This document shows positions 9,783-31,075 of a stretch of DNA of 64,000 bases, one piece after another (the stretch's first letter is position 1; the number at the start of each line of letters is the position of its first letter). Made by a program: the position numbers and the translations under genes. Source of the DNA: Desarmillaria ectypa (Eukaryota; Basidiomycota; Agaricomycetes; Agaricales; Physalacriaceae); NCBI GenBank assembly GCA_030407005.1, contig JAUDYN010000008.1:1116001-1180000 (forward strand), in the 5' to 3' direction. The notes below the pieces were generated by a model. It was not told the origin of the DNA. It saw only the letters and a list, made by a program, of their open reading frames with translations, and did not search any database.

Positions 9783-11555
9783 ATGCCCACCACCATCCAG
9801 TCGCTGCCTGTCGAGCTCATCACTCGTATTATCGTCCTTGGCTCCAACTACGAATATCCATACACTGATTCTCCGTTCCTTTTCAAGCCAGTACAGAATA
9901 CCTTCTACAATTCCCCTTCCTGCGCCTTCCAGGTCGCTGTTTCCCATGTATGCCATACCTGGCGGGAGATCGCACTGCGCACCGCCTGCCTCTGGACCAC
10001 CCTGCATTTCCATGAGCCCACCCATATCCAGCGTGCCCGTGTATTTCTCTCCCGTTCTAGGCCCCAATCGTCCAGCACACTAGACATTCTCATCTCAACG
10101 GTCTCTGAACCCGAATACATACGCAATGTCAATCTCTATCTCACAGAACTTCGCGAGATCTTCGACCTTGTCGTTGGTCACGTCAAGCGCTGGAGATCCT
10201 TCCATCTCAAAATTCGAGATAATCAGTGTAAACTGGTTGCTCGTCAGTACCTATCTTCCTGCGGCCCTGGACCGAACCTCGAAACTCTCCAGCTTTATCA
10301 TTTCGAGGACTTTGAAAACTCAGCAGATTTGTACCTTGCGACGTACAGGCCCCCCGTCATAATATTCAACAATGAGGTCCCTAAAATCAAGAATATATCG
10401 TTAATTGGCGTCAACCTCCCTTGGGATCAGTCACCTTACCTCGACAATCTCCGTTCCCTTGAGCTTGCCCTGCACGCCGACAACATTCGTCCTCTATACG
10501 TAGACTGGGAGCACATGCTTCGTTCCCCCGATCTTGAGCGCCTGTCACTTCATTACAGCGGTCCGAGGTCGAGCGCGGGCGATGCTATCACCGCCTGGCC
10601 CACTTCTCTCACCTGGCCAGTTGCCAACCGCAAAGGTCCCGTGGTATTGGAGAAGTTAACAGAGCTAGGGCTGATGGATCTGGAAGCGGAGTACTTGGGC
10701 AAGGTGATGCAGGGAGTAGTCATGACAGGCGTCACCAAACTCTCTCTAAACCTCTCAGAGCAAGATTACACCCCTTTTGTGGGCTCTCTAATTCGACGGG
10801 AAGGAAACAAGGGCTCTCGACTGGGACCTCCAGTTCACTACGCTTTACCGAACATTCATTTACTGACTGACCTGACAGTCACCGCATTAGAATGTTCGGT
10901 TTCTAGTTTCCGCGCCCTGTTGCGCTTACTCGTCAATCTGCGCTTCTTAGACGTGGATTTTGCTGGTTTATGTAGTGGAGAGGGGTGGAAAGTTTTCGTC
11001 GAGGATGATGATCCGCAGTCAGAACACGATCTAGAAGGGGGCGGAAGTGAGGCGGCACGTTCTTCACGACGACCTACCCCAGAGCAGCAGGAGTTGATTG
11101 TGGACCAGAAGAACGATCTCGAATGGAACCTTCCTCAAGGCCCCCTGCCTCGCCCACTTTCCACGTATGCTGCGATGAGGGCTTCGGGATCGTCTTTGGT
11201 TGCCAGTACTTCGGCGGCGGAGGGTCGTCCGGCAATCATGCCAAGTCTCTTACCCAACCTCGACACCTTTCGGGCACTCAGTCTGGACGGATCGACACTG
11301 CTTAACGTTATCGCTTCGAGGGGAACAATGGCGGGGAAGGTCAAATGGACCATACGTATCGGCATCCGATACCGGGATATGGAAACTTCCACAGGTGACA
11401 GCATCTTGGATGGCATCATCCGGAATGGCAAGTGTCTGCTTGAGGAAATCGGAATTCAAGTTCCTGTCCACGTGGACTGGGTCCAGGACGACGAGGAGGA
11501 AGAAGAGGAAGAGGAAGAGGAAGAGGAGGAAGATGGCAATGATGACTTACAGTAA
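9783..11555 (+). CDS. F-box-like protein with acidic C-terminus
   Basis: A single open frame of 590 residues without introns. The N-terminus reads LPVELITRIIVLGS and then AFQVAVSHVCHTWREIALRT, the fungal F-box pattern (P-E-(L/V)-hydrophobic-x-(R/K)-I-(F/I) ... V-C-x-x-W-R). The rest has weak leucine-rich periodicity, as in LTSL/LRSLELAL-type lines, which serves as the substrate-recognition part in the family. F-box proteins recruit substrates to SCF ubiquitin ligases through Skp1. The last ~20 residues are almost all Glu and Asp, encoded by a GAG/GAA run at about 11488-11534. The ATG at 9783 lies directly before the F-box, so the start is well placed. Agaricomycetes carry large F-box families; the specific target is unknown. 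Confidence 0.82.
   Translation: MPTTIQSLPVELITRIIVLGSNYEYPYTDSPFLFKPVQNTFYNSPSCAFQVAVSHVCHTWREIALRTACLWTTLHFHEPTHIQRARVFLSRSRPQSSSTLDILISTVSEPEYIRNVNLYLTELREIFDLVVGHVKRWRSFHLKIRDNQCKLVARQYLSSCGPGPNLETLQLYHFEDFENSADLYLATYRPPVIIFNNEVPKIKNISLIGVNLPWDQSPYLDNLRSLELALHADNIRPLYVDWEHMLRSPDLERLSLHYSGPRSSAGDAITAWPTSLTWPVANRKGPVVLEKLTELGLMDLEAEYLGKVMQGVVMTGVTKLSLNLSEQDYTPFVGSLIRREGNKGSRLGPPVHYALPNIHLLTDLTVTALECSVSSFRALLRLLVNLRFLDVDFAGLCSGEGWKVFVEDDDPQSEHDLEGGGSEAARSSRRPTPEQQELIVDQKNDLEWNLPQGPLPRPLSTYAAMRASGSSLVASTSAAEGRPAIMPSLLPNLDTFRALSLDGSTLLNVIASRGTMAGKVKWTIRIGIRYRDMETSTGDSILDGIIRNGKCLLEEIGIQVPVHVDWVQDDEEEEEEEEEEEEEDGNDDLQ
11488..11534 (+). repeat. purine-rich GAG/GAA tract inside the F-box gene
   Basis: An imperfect trinucleotide run of GAG and GAA encodes the poly-Glu tail of the F-box protein. 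It is a likely site of length variation between strains. Confidence 0.75.
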
Positions 11556-12022
11556 TGAACCATCTAGTAAGGATCATCTAATTCCAAGGCCGCTTTGATC
11601 TGATTGTCATCGCAGTGCGTCCGCAGATTGCGTGCGAGCGGTTTTGACAGCCCTTCAAATACAGTGCAATTCATTCTGACATATATGCTCTGCTCATTTA
11701 TCTCTTCCTTTAGGCTAGCATATTTTTTCAGTGTATACCATTCCTTCCGGAAATCAGGACGCTATTTTCCCTTTTCCACAAAATGTCTGATTGATTACCT
11801 TCTAGTCTACTTTTGGGGGTTCATGTATATTGTATCTTTAGGCTTTGCTTCATTGTATAAAAATTTCATGCTGAATAGTCTCCACTTGCGTGACTTGGGG
11901 GGTGAGCTCTCAGCAGAAATCGAGAAAGAGATGTCGTGCAAACAATGGTACACAAAGCTTCGTCGCACTGCTTACATCAGCCACCCAAAGACTTTCCTGT
12001 CCTCCACCAAGTTCAGGCAGGG
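11556..12022. other. intergenic, F-box gene to PRP8
   Basis: No gene is recognised. The region is T-rich and probably contains the F-box 3' end and the PRP8 promoter. Confidence 0.55.
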
Positions 12023-21235
<9,213 letters not shown>

Positions 21236-21436
21236 TTTTGCTGTGAGATTCATTCCCTACGTAGTACTAATTATTGGCACATTTATATTTTTATGTAATT
21301 GTATTGCACAAACTGTATATCTAAGATGTTACAACCGATCCGTGAGTGTAAGCAAGTGTGGTACATGCAATGAGAAAGCGATGAGACAACAAATGGGGAG
21401 AAAGAATCCACCAGTATAAAAACTGACCTTATTACT

Positions 21437-24400
21437 CTACATGGTTAGAATGCCCAGTGAGACAACAGAACCGTGGCGTGAATGAGGTAGTGGAATGTTC
21501 TCCGGTAAGACAGGGACATTGCGATCCTGAGGAACGGCTATAGGCTCCTTTTCTGGGACTGCAACTTGCTTCGAAATACGGCGAGGAGGGGGTGACAGAG
21601 ATCTCAGTTGTGGCTCGTCATCGATCGTGATGGGAACATGGACCTTTGGCGTAGGCATTTTGGGAACGGACATTGAGGGCGTGATAGGCGTGTACAATTG
21701 CAGATAGCTGTGGTCATTCTGCATATAAGTGATTTTCTCGCTGATAGGTGTTGATGGTGAAGACGTAGATATGTGTGACAAGGGCGTATGCGGTGGGGAC
21801 ATGGTAGAATGGCGTGATCGTGGTGACGGCGTATGGAAACCGTTACTGATATGTAGAGGCGAAGGTGCGCTCAGAATGCGAAGACGTTGTTTAAATGAAG
21901 TGGTACGTGAAGCGGGAGGTGCAGAAGCAGGTAATTGATTCACGGGCGGCTCGGGGAGCGGACGAACCGGTGGGGGAAGGGGGGCGCTTGTGGGATTCGG
22001 CGAAGATGGAATAGTATACAAATCACTTTTCATGGACACGCCGACGCTAGCTCGACGTGACCGGCGTTCTACCTCGTCCGGACGAGGTGGGAGCTGACCC
22101 ACGGGCGGTGGTTTGGGCGCTATTAATGACAGCCTGAACCCTCGACTGGTCGAGTCACGTTGATGCCTCTGATCCGGGGCGGGAGGAAGTGCCGTAGTAG
22201 GTGCCGGTCGTGGAGGTGGCATAGAGGCGCGGTGAGATGAAGCAGGTCGTGTGTGAGATATTGATCCGCTGTTATATGAATATGATGTGCTGGTAGTATT
22301 GACGCTCAATGCAGAGCCTCCAGACGCGCGCTTTGAAAAAGTAGGGAGGGTGGATACAAGGCTCCTGCCGCTCCTCGCAGAATACGACGAGTTCCGGCTG
22401 GTCGGCCGGTCAACTACACCAGCATATGGATGTGGTCGCGAAGGCGACTGGCTCGAGGGTATAGCCGGCGGCGGTCCACTAGGAGGAGTCAGACGTTTTG
22501 GTAGTTGTCGTGACCATCGCTTGACGCTCGAGCTCCTCTTGGTACTCGTGCTCGATGAATGCTCCCCCGATGCGATTGTGGAGACAGACAAAATAGATGG
22601 CTCCCGGGCTTTTTGCTCGGGTGTTCCAAATAAATTGCCGTTGGCAAGCGGACTGGGAAGAGGTTCTGTACCCGAACGGTCATGGTAAGAGGAAGTATCC
22701 AGCTCATTTGTACCATTAAATTGACTGAAGGACCCCATATCTAACGAGGGAGCACCTGAGGTAGTCCAGCGCTTTCGAGGAGGTGGTTGTAAAGGAACAG
22801 CACCCATTGAAAGCGCACGGGTAGCCCTATCTTTGTTTACTGGGGGTGTGAGCGGAATCCATGAGCTCGTTAGTACATCGTTGTCCACGATCTTTCGCTC
22901 TAGATCCTGAGGTAATACAATTGGCGTGCCGAGCGTCGTAGGTGTTGTTGGGTAATGAGAAGACATACTGAGAAGGTTACTTCCCATAGAGCCGAATGAA
23001 TCTTCCGTTGGATTATTACTATCTCTCTCAGAGTCAATGGAAGTCGAGCGTGATCCAGAGCGCGGCCGGGTCGTACTGGAGAAAAGACCCTTGAGAGTTG
23101 ACACAGCACCGGCAGGAGCAGGTTTCGCGGCAGGCGACTGCGAACAGGTAGACTGTGATGAAGATGTTGAAGAATAGGTTTGGTCTACACGTCCCAAGGA
23201 TAAGCCGGAGCGGTGGAACTCCTGCACATTAAATTTGCTTTGTGTGGATGAATTGACGATCCCTTGGGCGCGCATTGAGAGCATGACATCCATGTCACCC
23301 TTTGGTTCCACGATTCCATAGGTACTGCCTGGAGACCCTAGGCCCGCACGTACAGCCCTGTAAATGACATGTAAATACCAAGTTTCGGATTGCATAGCTG
23401 AACAAAGACGCACCGCTGACCGAATATCAGCTGCTTGATATTCGTAATCCATCGTTGAGACTCAGCTTGATTGACGATTTGCAGAAACCACATTGTTCGA
23501 CCGCTCTCTTCAGGATTCAAGTCCTTTTTCAAAGCACCTACGTCAACGCCTCCAATTTTGATGACGTGTTTCCGTCCACCAACATCTTCTTCCGCCATAA
23601 AGACCACACTATCCTCATTGATCTCGAGTCGCTCCAGCTCCTTATCCTCGCCATTTGATGTTTTGAAGAGATGTAGATATGATACAGTGGGGCTTGAATT
23701 AGTTGTTACGTGCGTCGTGGGAGAAGACAATACTAGGTAGCGGCTCCTCCATTGTTTCGACAGGGCAAATATTCGAAGAGAAGGAGGCGCGTAATACTTC
23801 GGCAGGGAGGCCGAGGCTTGTACGAATTGGGACAAGGCGGCAGGAGAAGAAGGGAATGGCGGAATGGATATAGGAGCAATGGAATTTGAGCGACTATGGG
23901 TGAGCATGGACGCCGCCTGAGCACGAAATGGCGCAGAAACAGGTAGAGAGAACGAAGACTGTTGTGGAGATCTGGGCGCCACGGCACTTTCCGCAGTCCG
24001 GGCCTCGGACTGCTGTATGAGATATTCTTGATGCTCTGTTTGCTCTGGCTCTTCTTCCAGGGGCGGTGGTGGCGGATCTGGCTGTAATAAAGACGACGTT
24101 AGGCCTATTGCTTGAGCAGCGGCGTCCCTCAACTGCTGACGCTCCTCGAGCTCAGCGTCTGGGCGCGGCGCACTGATTTCTATGACTCCTGGAAGTACGA
24201 TGGGCATAGGAGGTTGGCGAATAGACTTTCGACGACGACCAAATTTGAGGCCCAAGGCATCCGACGCAACGATGAGCAAGCTGCCTCTGGAGCGTCGCGA
24301 AGGCGAAGTAGGAGGAGAACGTGACCCAGGCAATTCAGAAGAAAATGATAGTGGCGCCTGGTTACGAAAATCTGGTGTGGTGCCCAACTTGGGGTCGATA

Positions 24401-24775
24401 TCTGGTTGCAATCTTAACTAAATTTCATCGGATACCACTGCTACTCACTGCGCATGGAAGAAACATCGTCCAGTGTATCACTCAGTGCTTTCTCCTTCCC
24501 CTTTCCTTTTGATTTGGGCGAGAGAAAGCTACCGCTCCGACCTTCGTAAGCGTCAAGTTCCGGCGACATTGTCCTCAATGGCTGCAATGGCGAGACAAGC
24601 TGGAGGTCGGAGAAGGAGTCTACTGAAGTCGGCGACGGCGCCTTGAAATATGGCGACTTCTGAGGGAAACCCAAGTAAGTACTGGCCGTCAGGTCGGCAT
24701 TGCTGGGGGGGCACGAACCTTGAAGGATGTCGAGTTGTCGACCCAGACGTGGTCAAGGACCGTTGCAGTCGACAT
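21437..24775 (-). CDS. PH-domain protein with long disordered Ser/Pro-rich C-terminus
   Basis: The start is placed at ATG 24775, opening MSTATVLDHVWVDNSTSFK; a ~60-bp intron then joins KSPYFKAPSP. A second intron near 24430 leads into a long exon. A third, of about 56 bp around 23342-23400, joins TNIKQLIFGQR to AVRAGLGSPGSTYG. A PH-like domain lies at about residues 300-420: a basic KQWRSRYLVLSSP strand, YLHLFKTS, the INEDSVVFMAEEDVGGRKHV strands and a closing helix with TMWFLQIVNQAESQRWI. PH domains bind phosphoinositides or proteins at membranes. The remaining ~640 residues are low-complexity, rich in Ser, Pro and Thr with repeated PPPRP-type motifs that could bind SH3 domains. It may act in polarity or signalling, but no precise orthologue is recognised. 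The gene is convergent with PRP8, the two stops being about 200 bp apart. Confidence 0.8.
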
Positions 24776-26460
24776 GAGGGAAGGTGATAGAAAAGTAGAC
24801 AGGGGAGGGAGGCTGACAAGCTTGGCGGAGGCAAATACGGCTTACCAGGCGGTATTTGAAAATGGAAATATACCCACTCGGCCGTCAGTCAAAAGTCAAA
24901 AGACGAGGTGGCAAAAGGCAGCCGTATACAAACAGCAGTATTTATTTTCTATCATAACATTCCGGACCAACCGCAACAGATTATTCTCGCCCTCCCGGTT
25001 CTCCAGCCGACCGGTGTATCGTGCGGTGCACAGCTAATAAGTACCCTTGGACGTCTACATTCTCGACGGCAAACAAAGTAACAATCAATTTGGGGACCAC
25101 GAGTCTCACATTTGCCTTGTACAATATCGAATTGGAACATTCATTTGTTCGGCGCCACGTCATGCAAAAAAAAAGAGGAGCCGACTCCAAGATCCGACTC
25201 TGGATCTAACTAATTCTTTCTCCTGTACAGAGAAAGATGCAATCATCGAGGGAATGATGAACAGGTTCAGGTCCCATGTGCAGCGGAAAGAAGATGTTAC
25301 ATTTCGGATGCCTCCAGAGCCTTGCAGATCAGTTTGTAGTTTGCAAAAGAAATGTCGGAATCAGGATTGCATCATGATCCTAGGGCTTCCTAGGGACGTG
25401 CTTCGGACGAGAAGGTGGCGGCTGCTATTTTCATGTCGAATATATTGTCGAGATACTGCCGCTTTTTGAAAGGTCGAGGCCTAGGAGCTTGAGGGAGAAA
25501 TCTTGACGAACAAAAAAGGTCAAAGAAAACTGGTATTTCGGTCATCTTCATCAATTCCTATTCTCTTTGAAGTCAAGTGTCAAAATCAATGTTTTGACAG
25601 CAACAGACCTGCCAGTATAGAGTTTTGAACTTGCGCATGAAACTCCGGTTTACCACAGTCGAAGGGTACTGTAATGGAAAGCCCGAGACTCGCAAAGAAG
25701 GATAATAGCCAAGTAATACGGAGCAACTTCACATTCATATGTACCCCAAGCAGTGAGATACAACATCTTAGAATGGACAAGTCCAAATCGCGATACAATT
25801 CTCCGCGACTTTGAACAGTGGCGCCCTGCATATTTTTCTGGTTTTGCCGTACACTGCGCCTCTCATTCAAGGCGGCCGAGATTCGGGATATATTTCATCA
25901 AGCAAAAACGATGCGAATTTTGCTTCCGTGAATTTTACCGTCCTTGCTGCAAACATGAGGCGGCGACTTCGCTCAGCACAAGTCCGCATTCATTGCGATG
26001 TCTCGTGGTCAAGCAGTTGCCGAACTTGCATTGAAATGGGACCCCCGGAGGCTTGCATCGTAACGATGACCATACAATTCAAGAGCCTAATGAGCAGGAA
26101 AATCAAAATCAAAATGCTGATGTCGATATACGAATCATTTATAGTTACGGAAGCGAAAAACAGCTCACGTAGCACTGTATAAGTCTTGCTTGCGAAATGA
26201 CCGAAAAGTCAAGCATTCCTCAATTGAACACCAAGGTCGACATCTTTTTAGACGAACAACCAGGTTAGACGAGCAGGAGGCAATACTCACCTACTAGAAC
26301 AGTAATATATCACACCCAAACGATCGTGTACGCCAGACATCGATTCGCGACAGCAAGAAAGACCGGCAGCACAGCTGTACGGCCAGAAAAATAAATAGCA
26401 TACATTAAACACCAGTCCATTATCCTCATTAATGATAACCAAAAACGAAGCGCTTGCCTG
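24776..26460. other. 1.7-kb interval without a secure gene
   Basis: It lies between the 5' end of the PH-domain gene and the 3' end of the SIKE-family gene, both minus strand. It contains only unconvincing short frames. One minus-strand frame, near 25586-25740, encodes a 50-residue peptide beginning MNVKLLRITWLLSFFASLGL that resembles a signal peptide, but nothing supports it as a gene. Confidence 0.5.
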
Positions 26461-27559
26461 CTAAACCACTGGACGATTACGCTTGAACGTGCCAAAAGGA
26501 CCAACAGATGAACCACTGGACGCAATACCAACGGGACGCGACTTCCCCGGCTCGAAGAGCGCCCTCGAATCATACCCCTCCCTCCTCGCCTGCAGTGACG
26601 GCAGGAGCCCCATCATTCTCTTCAGCTCCTCATTCTCCTTCTCCAAGCGCGCAAGCTCAATCTCTCTTTCCAAGGACGCCTCTGCCTGTTCCGTCGAAGG
26701 ATGTTCCACATCTTCGCCCCCAAGAGAACGGAGTACCCGGCGCATTATCGTGGAGAGACGTGTGATAGCTCCTGATGTAGCAGTACTGGTCGATAAATCC
26801 CGAGCGGCGTTGTCTTCTTCCAGTGCTAAAAGCCTTGTCTCGTATTCGCGTATCAAAGACAGCTCCTGTTCTTGGACGTCTTTCTTCGGGGGCGAGGTGC
26901 ATTAGGAGAGGCCAAGATTATGTAGAAAGACATACAGCGCGATTACGAAAATTGCTCATCACCGTCTCCAAAGTTTGCTCGTATTCTTTGACAAGGGTAT
27001 TCAGCTGCTTGTTGTCGTACTGCAGACTTTGATTTTCGGAGCTCATCAGCGTGTTCATTCGTTCCAACTCGGCATCATATTCCTCTATCACAGAGAATGA
27101 GTTATATAACGACGAAACGATGAACTACACACCTTGGCTCTTATCGAGGTTGAACCTATAACCTTCCAGTTACTTTTCATGTAGAGGCGGGCGACGTCTC
27201 ACCTGCGCAGCACAAATCCTGTTTGTGTGTGAACGGCCTGGCTCTGTAACCAATTCAGACCTTGTCATCGCTCCAAAAAAATCAGTCAACATACCTTGAC
27301 GTTCCCTGCCTGCGCATACAACGACACTGAAAGACTCCGATTTTGGTTCAACTGCTCGCTCAGTTCCGTAATAATCTGCCAAAGTTGCATGAGATCTTGG
27401 TCATTATTTTCCAATATTGTCATGATGGGTTGTCCAGCAGGCGGGAGTCTCAAAAGAGGCGCGGCGGGGCACCCTGCTACGTTAGTAGGAGGTTGACTGC
27501 CGACACAATGGTAGACCTGCCTTTTGCGGTAAAGGGTCCTTTGACTCGAATGCTTCCAT
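26461..27559 (-). CDS. SIKE/FGFR1OP2-family coiled-coil protein (STRIPAK-associated)
   Basis: The start at 27559 opens MEAFESKDPLPQKA. The model joins about six short exons: QPIMTILENNDQDLMQLWQI, AVHTQTGFVLRR, FNLDKSQ, then EEYDAELERMN with SENQSLQYDNKQLNTLVKEY and EQTLETVMSNFRNRA, and finally LIREYETRLLALEEDNAARD. The block 'SENQ-L---NKQLN-L--EYEQTLE-VMS-FR' matches the SIKE family (human SIKE1 and FGFR1OP2; fungal SCI1-type proteins), small coiled-coil subunits that bind the striatin-interacting phosphatase and kinase complex. In fungi STRIPAK controls hyphal fusion and fruiting. A further coiled coil (REIELARLEKENEELKRMM) and a Gly/Ser tail ending FGTFKRNRPVV close the protein. Family assignment is by motif reading; the complex membership is inferred. 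Confidence 0.78.
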
Positions 27560-28319
27560 GATGACACTTTTGTCGACCAGATATTTACCTTTACATCAAC
27601 AGTCTCAGCGTTTTTACCACTGTACAGACGTCGTTCCCTAATGCTTATTTTTATTCCGATGTGGAGACTTGGATGTGGAAATCATCATTTGAAGTCTGAC
27701 AGTCTTTTCATGTTGCGTTGAAACAACGATCAGCATTCCAGAGTCGGAACGTTTTACATCGCTGTCTGGGTGCGTTTCTTTTACATGCTTGACTGTACAT
27801 ATTCCTTCGCAAGGACGGCTCAGAAACTGACAGAGCAGAGCTACAAGTCAAACATCAAAAATATGTTTTGCCCAACGGTTAATGACTTTTAAACAGCAAT
27901 CTTGTCGACTCCTACATCATCCGGATAGCCTATCTGTATGTACCAACAGTTTGCGAGCCAGATCATCATCATGACCGTTAATTCTTGACGCTGCTCTTTC
28001 CCCTCCTTCACATATTCATTATTAAGCTCAGGTTCAACACTTGTACGCGGCTCGTCAAATTCACTGTCTTTTGGGCTTGGATGATATTCGGCATTCGGAC
28101 CTTGGGAATGGAGCCAAAGTTGTCCTGGTCTGGTGATTCTTTCTCATTCACCAACAGATCTGTAAACCGTAAGGATCAATTGCAAGCTGTTCACACGACC
28201 GAAGTAGTCATGCACCTCCGACCAAGATGGTTCAGCAGAAGGAACAATATTTTCTATCATCTTCGATTACTGCTAAGAATAAAAATACAGTCGAATATTG
28301 GCAGTTTATTGCGAAAGTA
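27560..28319. other. intergenic, no gene recognised
   Basis: It lies between the 5' end of the SIKE-family gene and the 3' end of the SAP-domain gene. It holds the probable promoter of the former and the 3' UTR of the latter. Short plus-strand frames here are unsupported. Confidence 0.5.
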
Positions 28320-30783
28320 TCAGCAAGCCTGTCCGTTATTGGAGCAACCCAACAGCTGCATCCACACCTCAGCAACTCCCTCTTCTTCACACCCAACCTG
28401 CATGCCATTGTCCCTCAGAATGAAGTACTCCCGACCGGGCGTCTGCACCACTGCCAACGCAGGATGAAGCGGCTCACCCTTCGACGTCTTGAGATGAACG
28501 CTTTCCACATGATGATGTCTGAAATCTCAATCGAAGGATACTCACTCCATAAAATGCGACCATGCTTACGGTGGCAGAAAAAGATTCACGTGCTGATTCT
28601 TTAGCTTTGCACTCAACGAAGTCGCCGACGTCGATGACAAGCCCGAAAAATCCTGGGCCATCTCTGTCGAGGATTTCCACCGACCACTGACACTGTCGAA
28701 CGCAATCAGAAAATCACAACCAGGCGACACAGACCGCACGAACCTGTTACCGACGACACAGGCGAGGATATACCTCCTCGCAATGACCTCTAGCACAGTG
28801 CCAATCTTGCCCTCACGTCGCATCCTCTTTAACCAATGCCGACTGATTCCCTGCTCGTACTCCTCATGGTTAGTCCAGCAGATATGCTCCATCATCATTG
28901 GGGAAGATGTCTCATGCACCGAAGGCGGTAGAATCCTATGCTCTATATAAGCTGACCAATCCGCACGAACTGGGAGCGAGTCAAGTTGGCTCTTCTCAGC
29001 CGCGGGAGGATGGCCAACGACTTCGCAGGTCGGTTCCAGGACGTAGAAGAATTCTTTGGCGTTGCGATGTTGCATGGTGATACACCAGATCTCGCCTTTG
29101 ATGACTTCTTGAGCGTCGACCACCGTTCCAGACATCCATTTATGAGCATCCTTGCTGTCATCGCCTACAGACACACTGAAGAAAAGCCGCGTCAACAGGA
29201 ACCTTTGGTAGTGTTGTCAACAATCCTCGTCAACAGAACAGCATAAGAGCGTACCGAACGGCTATCATAGCCTGATGTTCGTGGTCAGGACTAGTCCAAA
29301 GTTGGGGTGATATGATTGCTTTGTTACGCTTGAACACGTGAGAGAGAAAGGACGCGTGATACATCTCCCGTCGCTGAGCTAACTCTTGGCTTCGCTGCTG
29401 TAGGTACGGCCACATGTTAGTCATGTTCTGAGGATAAGCTTGAAGAAGAAGTGCGAATCGGCGTCCAGAGAAGTTTCGTAAGATTTTTTGGTTTGCAGAA
29501 AGATAAACTACAAGTCAAAGCATCAGATTAGCCGCCGTAAATATACCCAAAACCATACCAGCATATCGGAACATTCGTGAAACAAAAACACATTGCTTGA
29601 GATCCTCCTCGTAAATTTGACTCAGTATGATAGCGATGCGAGTTACAAGTCTACGCTGAGCCATAGAAGGTGGAAAAGTGATGCTGTTCAGTGAGATGGG
29701 CGGAAAATCAGGAAAATCGAGGTATGAGGGTGACAGTACGGTAGAAGTAGTTGCAAGGCCGTTCGAGTGTATCGATGGAGCAGGAGCCGCAGCGACAGGG
29801 TTCTTGACGACGAGAGGAGTGAAACGTTTCCCAGTACCCGTCAGGGTTACAATTTTTCGACCGGAGTCTGGTTCCGGTATAAGGTTTCGGACGTTCTCCT
29901 TGGAGACCGCTGAAGTCGGCGTTGCTATCGGTGTTTTGGAAGGGAGCAAGAAGGATATCGGTTTTGGAGGTAGCTTCTGTTTCTTATTCTTCTGCTCAGC
30001 GTCTTTCGGAGCAGGACGTTTTTTGGTCGAGGGTCCAGCTGGAGCTGCAGAAGAAGCCAAGGTGATAGAGTCAGAATGAGAATGGAAAACATTTGCGCCA
30101 CAAGAGAGCAAAGAGGAAGGTATTGCCGATGAGAAGGTCTTTGCTGCTGGTGCTTTGGGAGGAAGGGACAAAACTGTCGATTTGTCGAGAACTTCAGGTG
30201 AAGTATGTGCCACTTTAGACTTTTTGATATGTGTATCAGACGATTTGGGCACCGACATATTTTTAAATGAGTTGGAGGGCGGAAGTGGACGAGGAAGAGC
30301 AGGAGCGTTGAATGAATTGGACTGAGAAGCAGAGCTAAGAAGTCGTCGAGGGAGTTCGGCCTTTGGAGGCTGCTTTTGAGATTGACGGGAGGCCTGAGAA
30401 GGAGCAGAAGACTGAGATTCGTTGATGGTGAATGAAGGGTTTAAAGACGAAGGCAGTGACGGCTGAGTCAAGATGGAAGGACCAGAAAGCACAGAGACAT
30501 CTCGAGATAAGATGGAGGGAACTTTGGACTGAGGCTGTTCGGGTTGTGGTACATCCTGGGCAGCCGCGAAGGCAGGAGCAGTTTCGGACGCGTCGGACGT
30601 CGAGACATCAGCAGCAGGAGAGGTCTTTTGTCCAGATTGTTTTCCTTGATGTTCAAGAATTTTCTGTATCAGTAGTGCTTTAGTTAGCTTGGAGATGCCT
30701 GTGAGGCGTCGCTCTTTGCATATGGTCTTGAGTTGAGGGACGAAGAGTTTCTTGAGGGCATCTTCCGTGAAAATGACTTCCAT
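28320..30783 (-). CDS. SAP-domain protein with conserved-looking C-terminal region
   Basis: The start is placed at ATG 30783, giving MEVIFTEDALKKLFVPQLKT. The first ~45 residues form a SAP motif (helix-turn-helix with LKKLFVPQLKTICKERRL, then GISKLTKALLIQKILEH), a DNA-binding fold of nuclear proteins. A long Ser/Pro/Lys-rich linker follows with basic clusters (KKRPAPKDAEQKNKKQK) that fit a nuclear localisation signal. After introns near 29513-29565, 29220-29270 and 28510-28600, a globular C-terminal part reads QRRLVTRIAIILSQIYEEDL, NQKILRNFSGRRFALLLQAY, KWMSGTVVDAQEVI and ADWSAYIEHRILPP. It then ends in GVAEVWMQLLGCSNNGQAC. I do not recognise this C-terminal part. The 5' end is divergent from the PHD gene, with 292 bp between starts. 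A chromatin or RNA role is inferred from the SAP motif only. Confidence 0.75.
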
Positions 30784-31075
30784 AGCGTGTACAACTGGCA
30801 TAAGAAGATAAATATGGTAGAAAAGGAAACCGGAATAACCCACAGGAAGGTATATAGCAGGCAGGGCAAGTCTGACACGTTCTGTATGCGACGCGTCACG
30901 GTTGTTGATTGGGGAGCAATTCCGGCCTGGGAAGGAAGCACGATTAAAACTCCGCTTCAAACTACGGAACACCGGCCCGGGCGCTTCCCTTTAGCTCAAT
31001 CTAGTTTTCTAGTTTTGCCTCCACCAGTGCCCCACGCAAATCTTAGGCCAAGGCTGTTACGACAGAGATATCAAG

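Noticed and set aside
9586..10083. 165-codon plus-strand frame overlapping the F-box gene start
   Set aside because: It is out of frame with the F-box motif and has no domain; it is a shadow.
22287..22688. Plus-strand frame inside the PH-domain gene
   Set aside because: Antisense shadow of a Ser/Pro-rich coding region.
28227..28604. Plus-strand frame at the 3' end of the SAP gene
   Set aside because: It overlaps the last minus-strand exons, which read well with introns; the plus frame has no recognisable product.
29678..30079. Plus-strand frame of 133 codons inside the SAP gene
   Set aside because: It is antisense to the low-complexity Ser/Pro region, whose codon bias creates open frames on the other strand.
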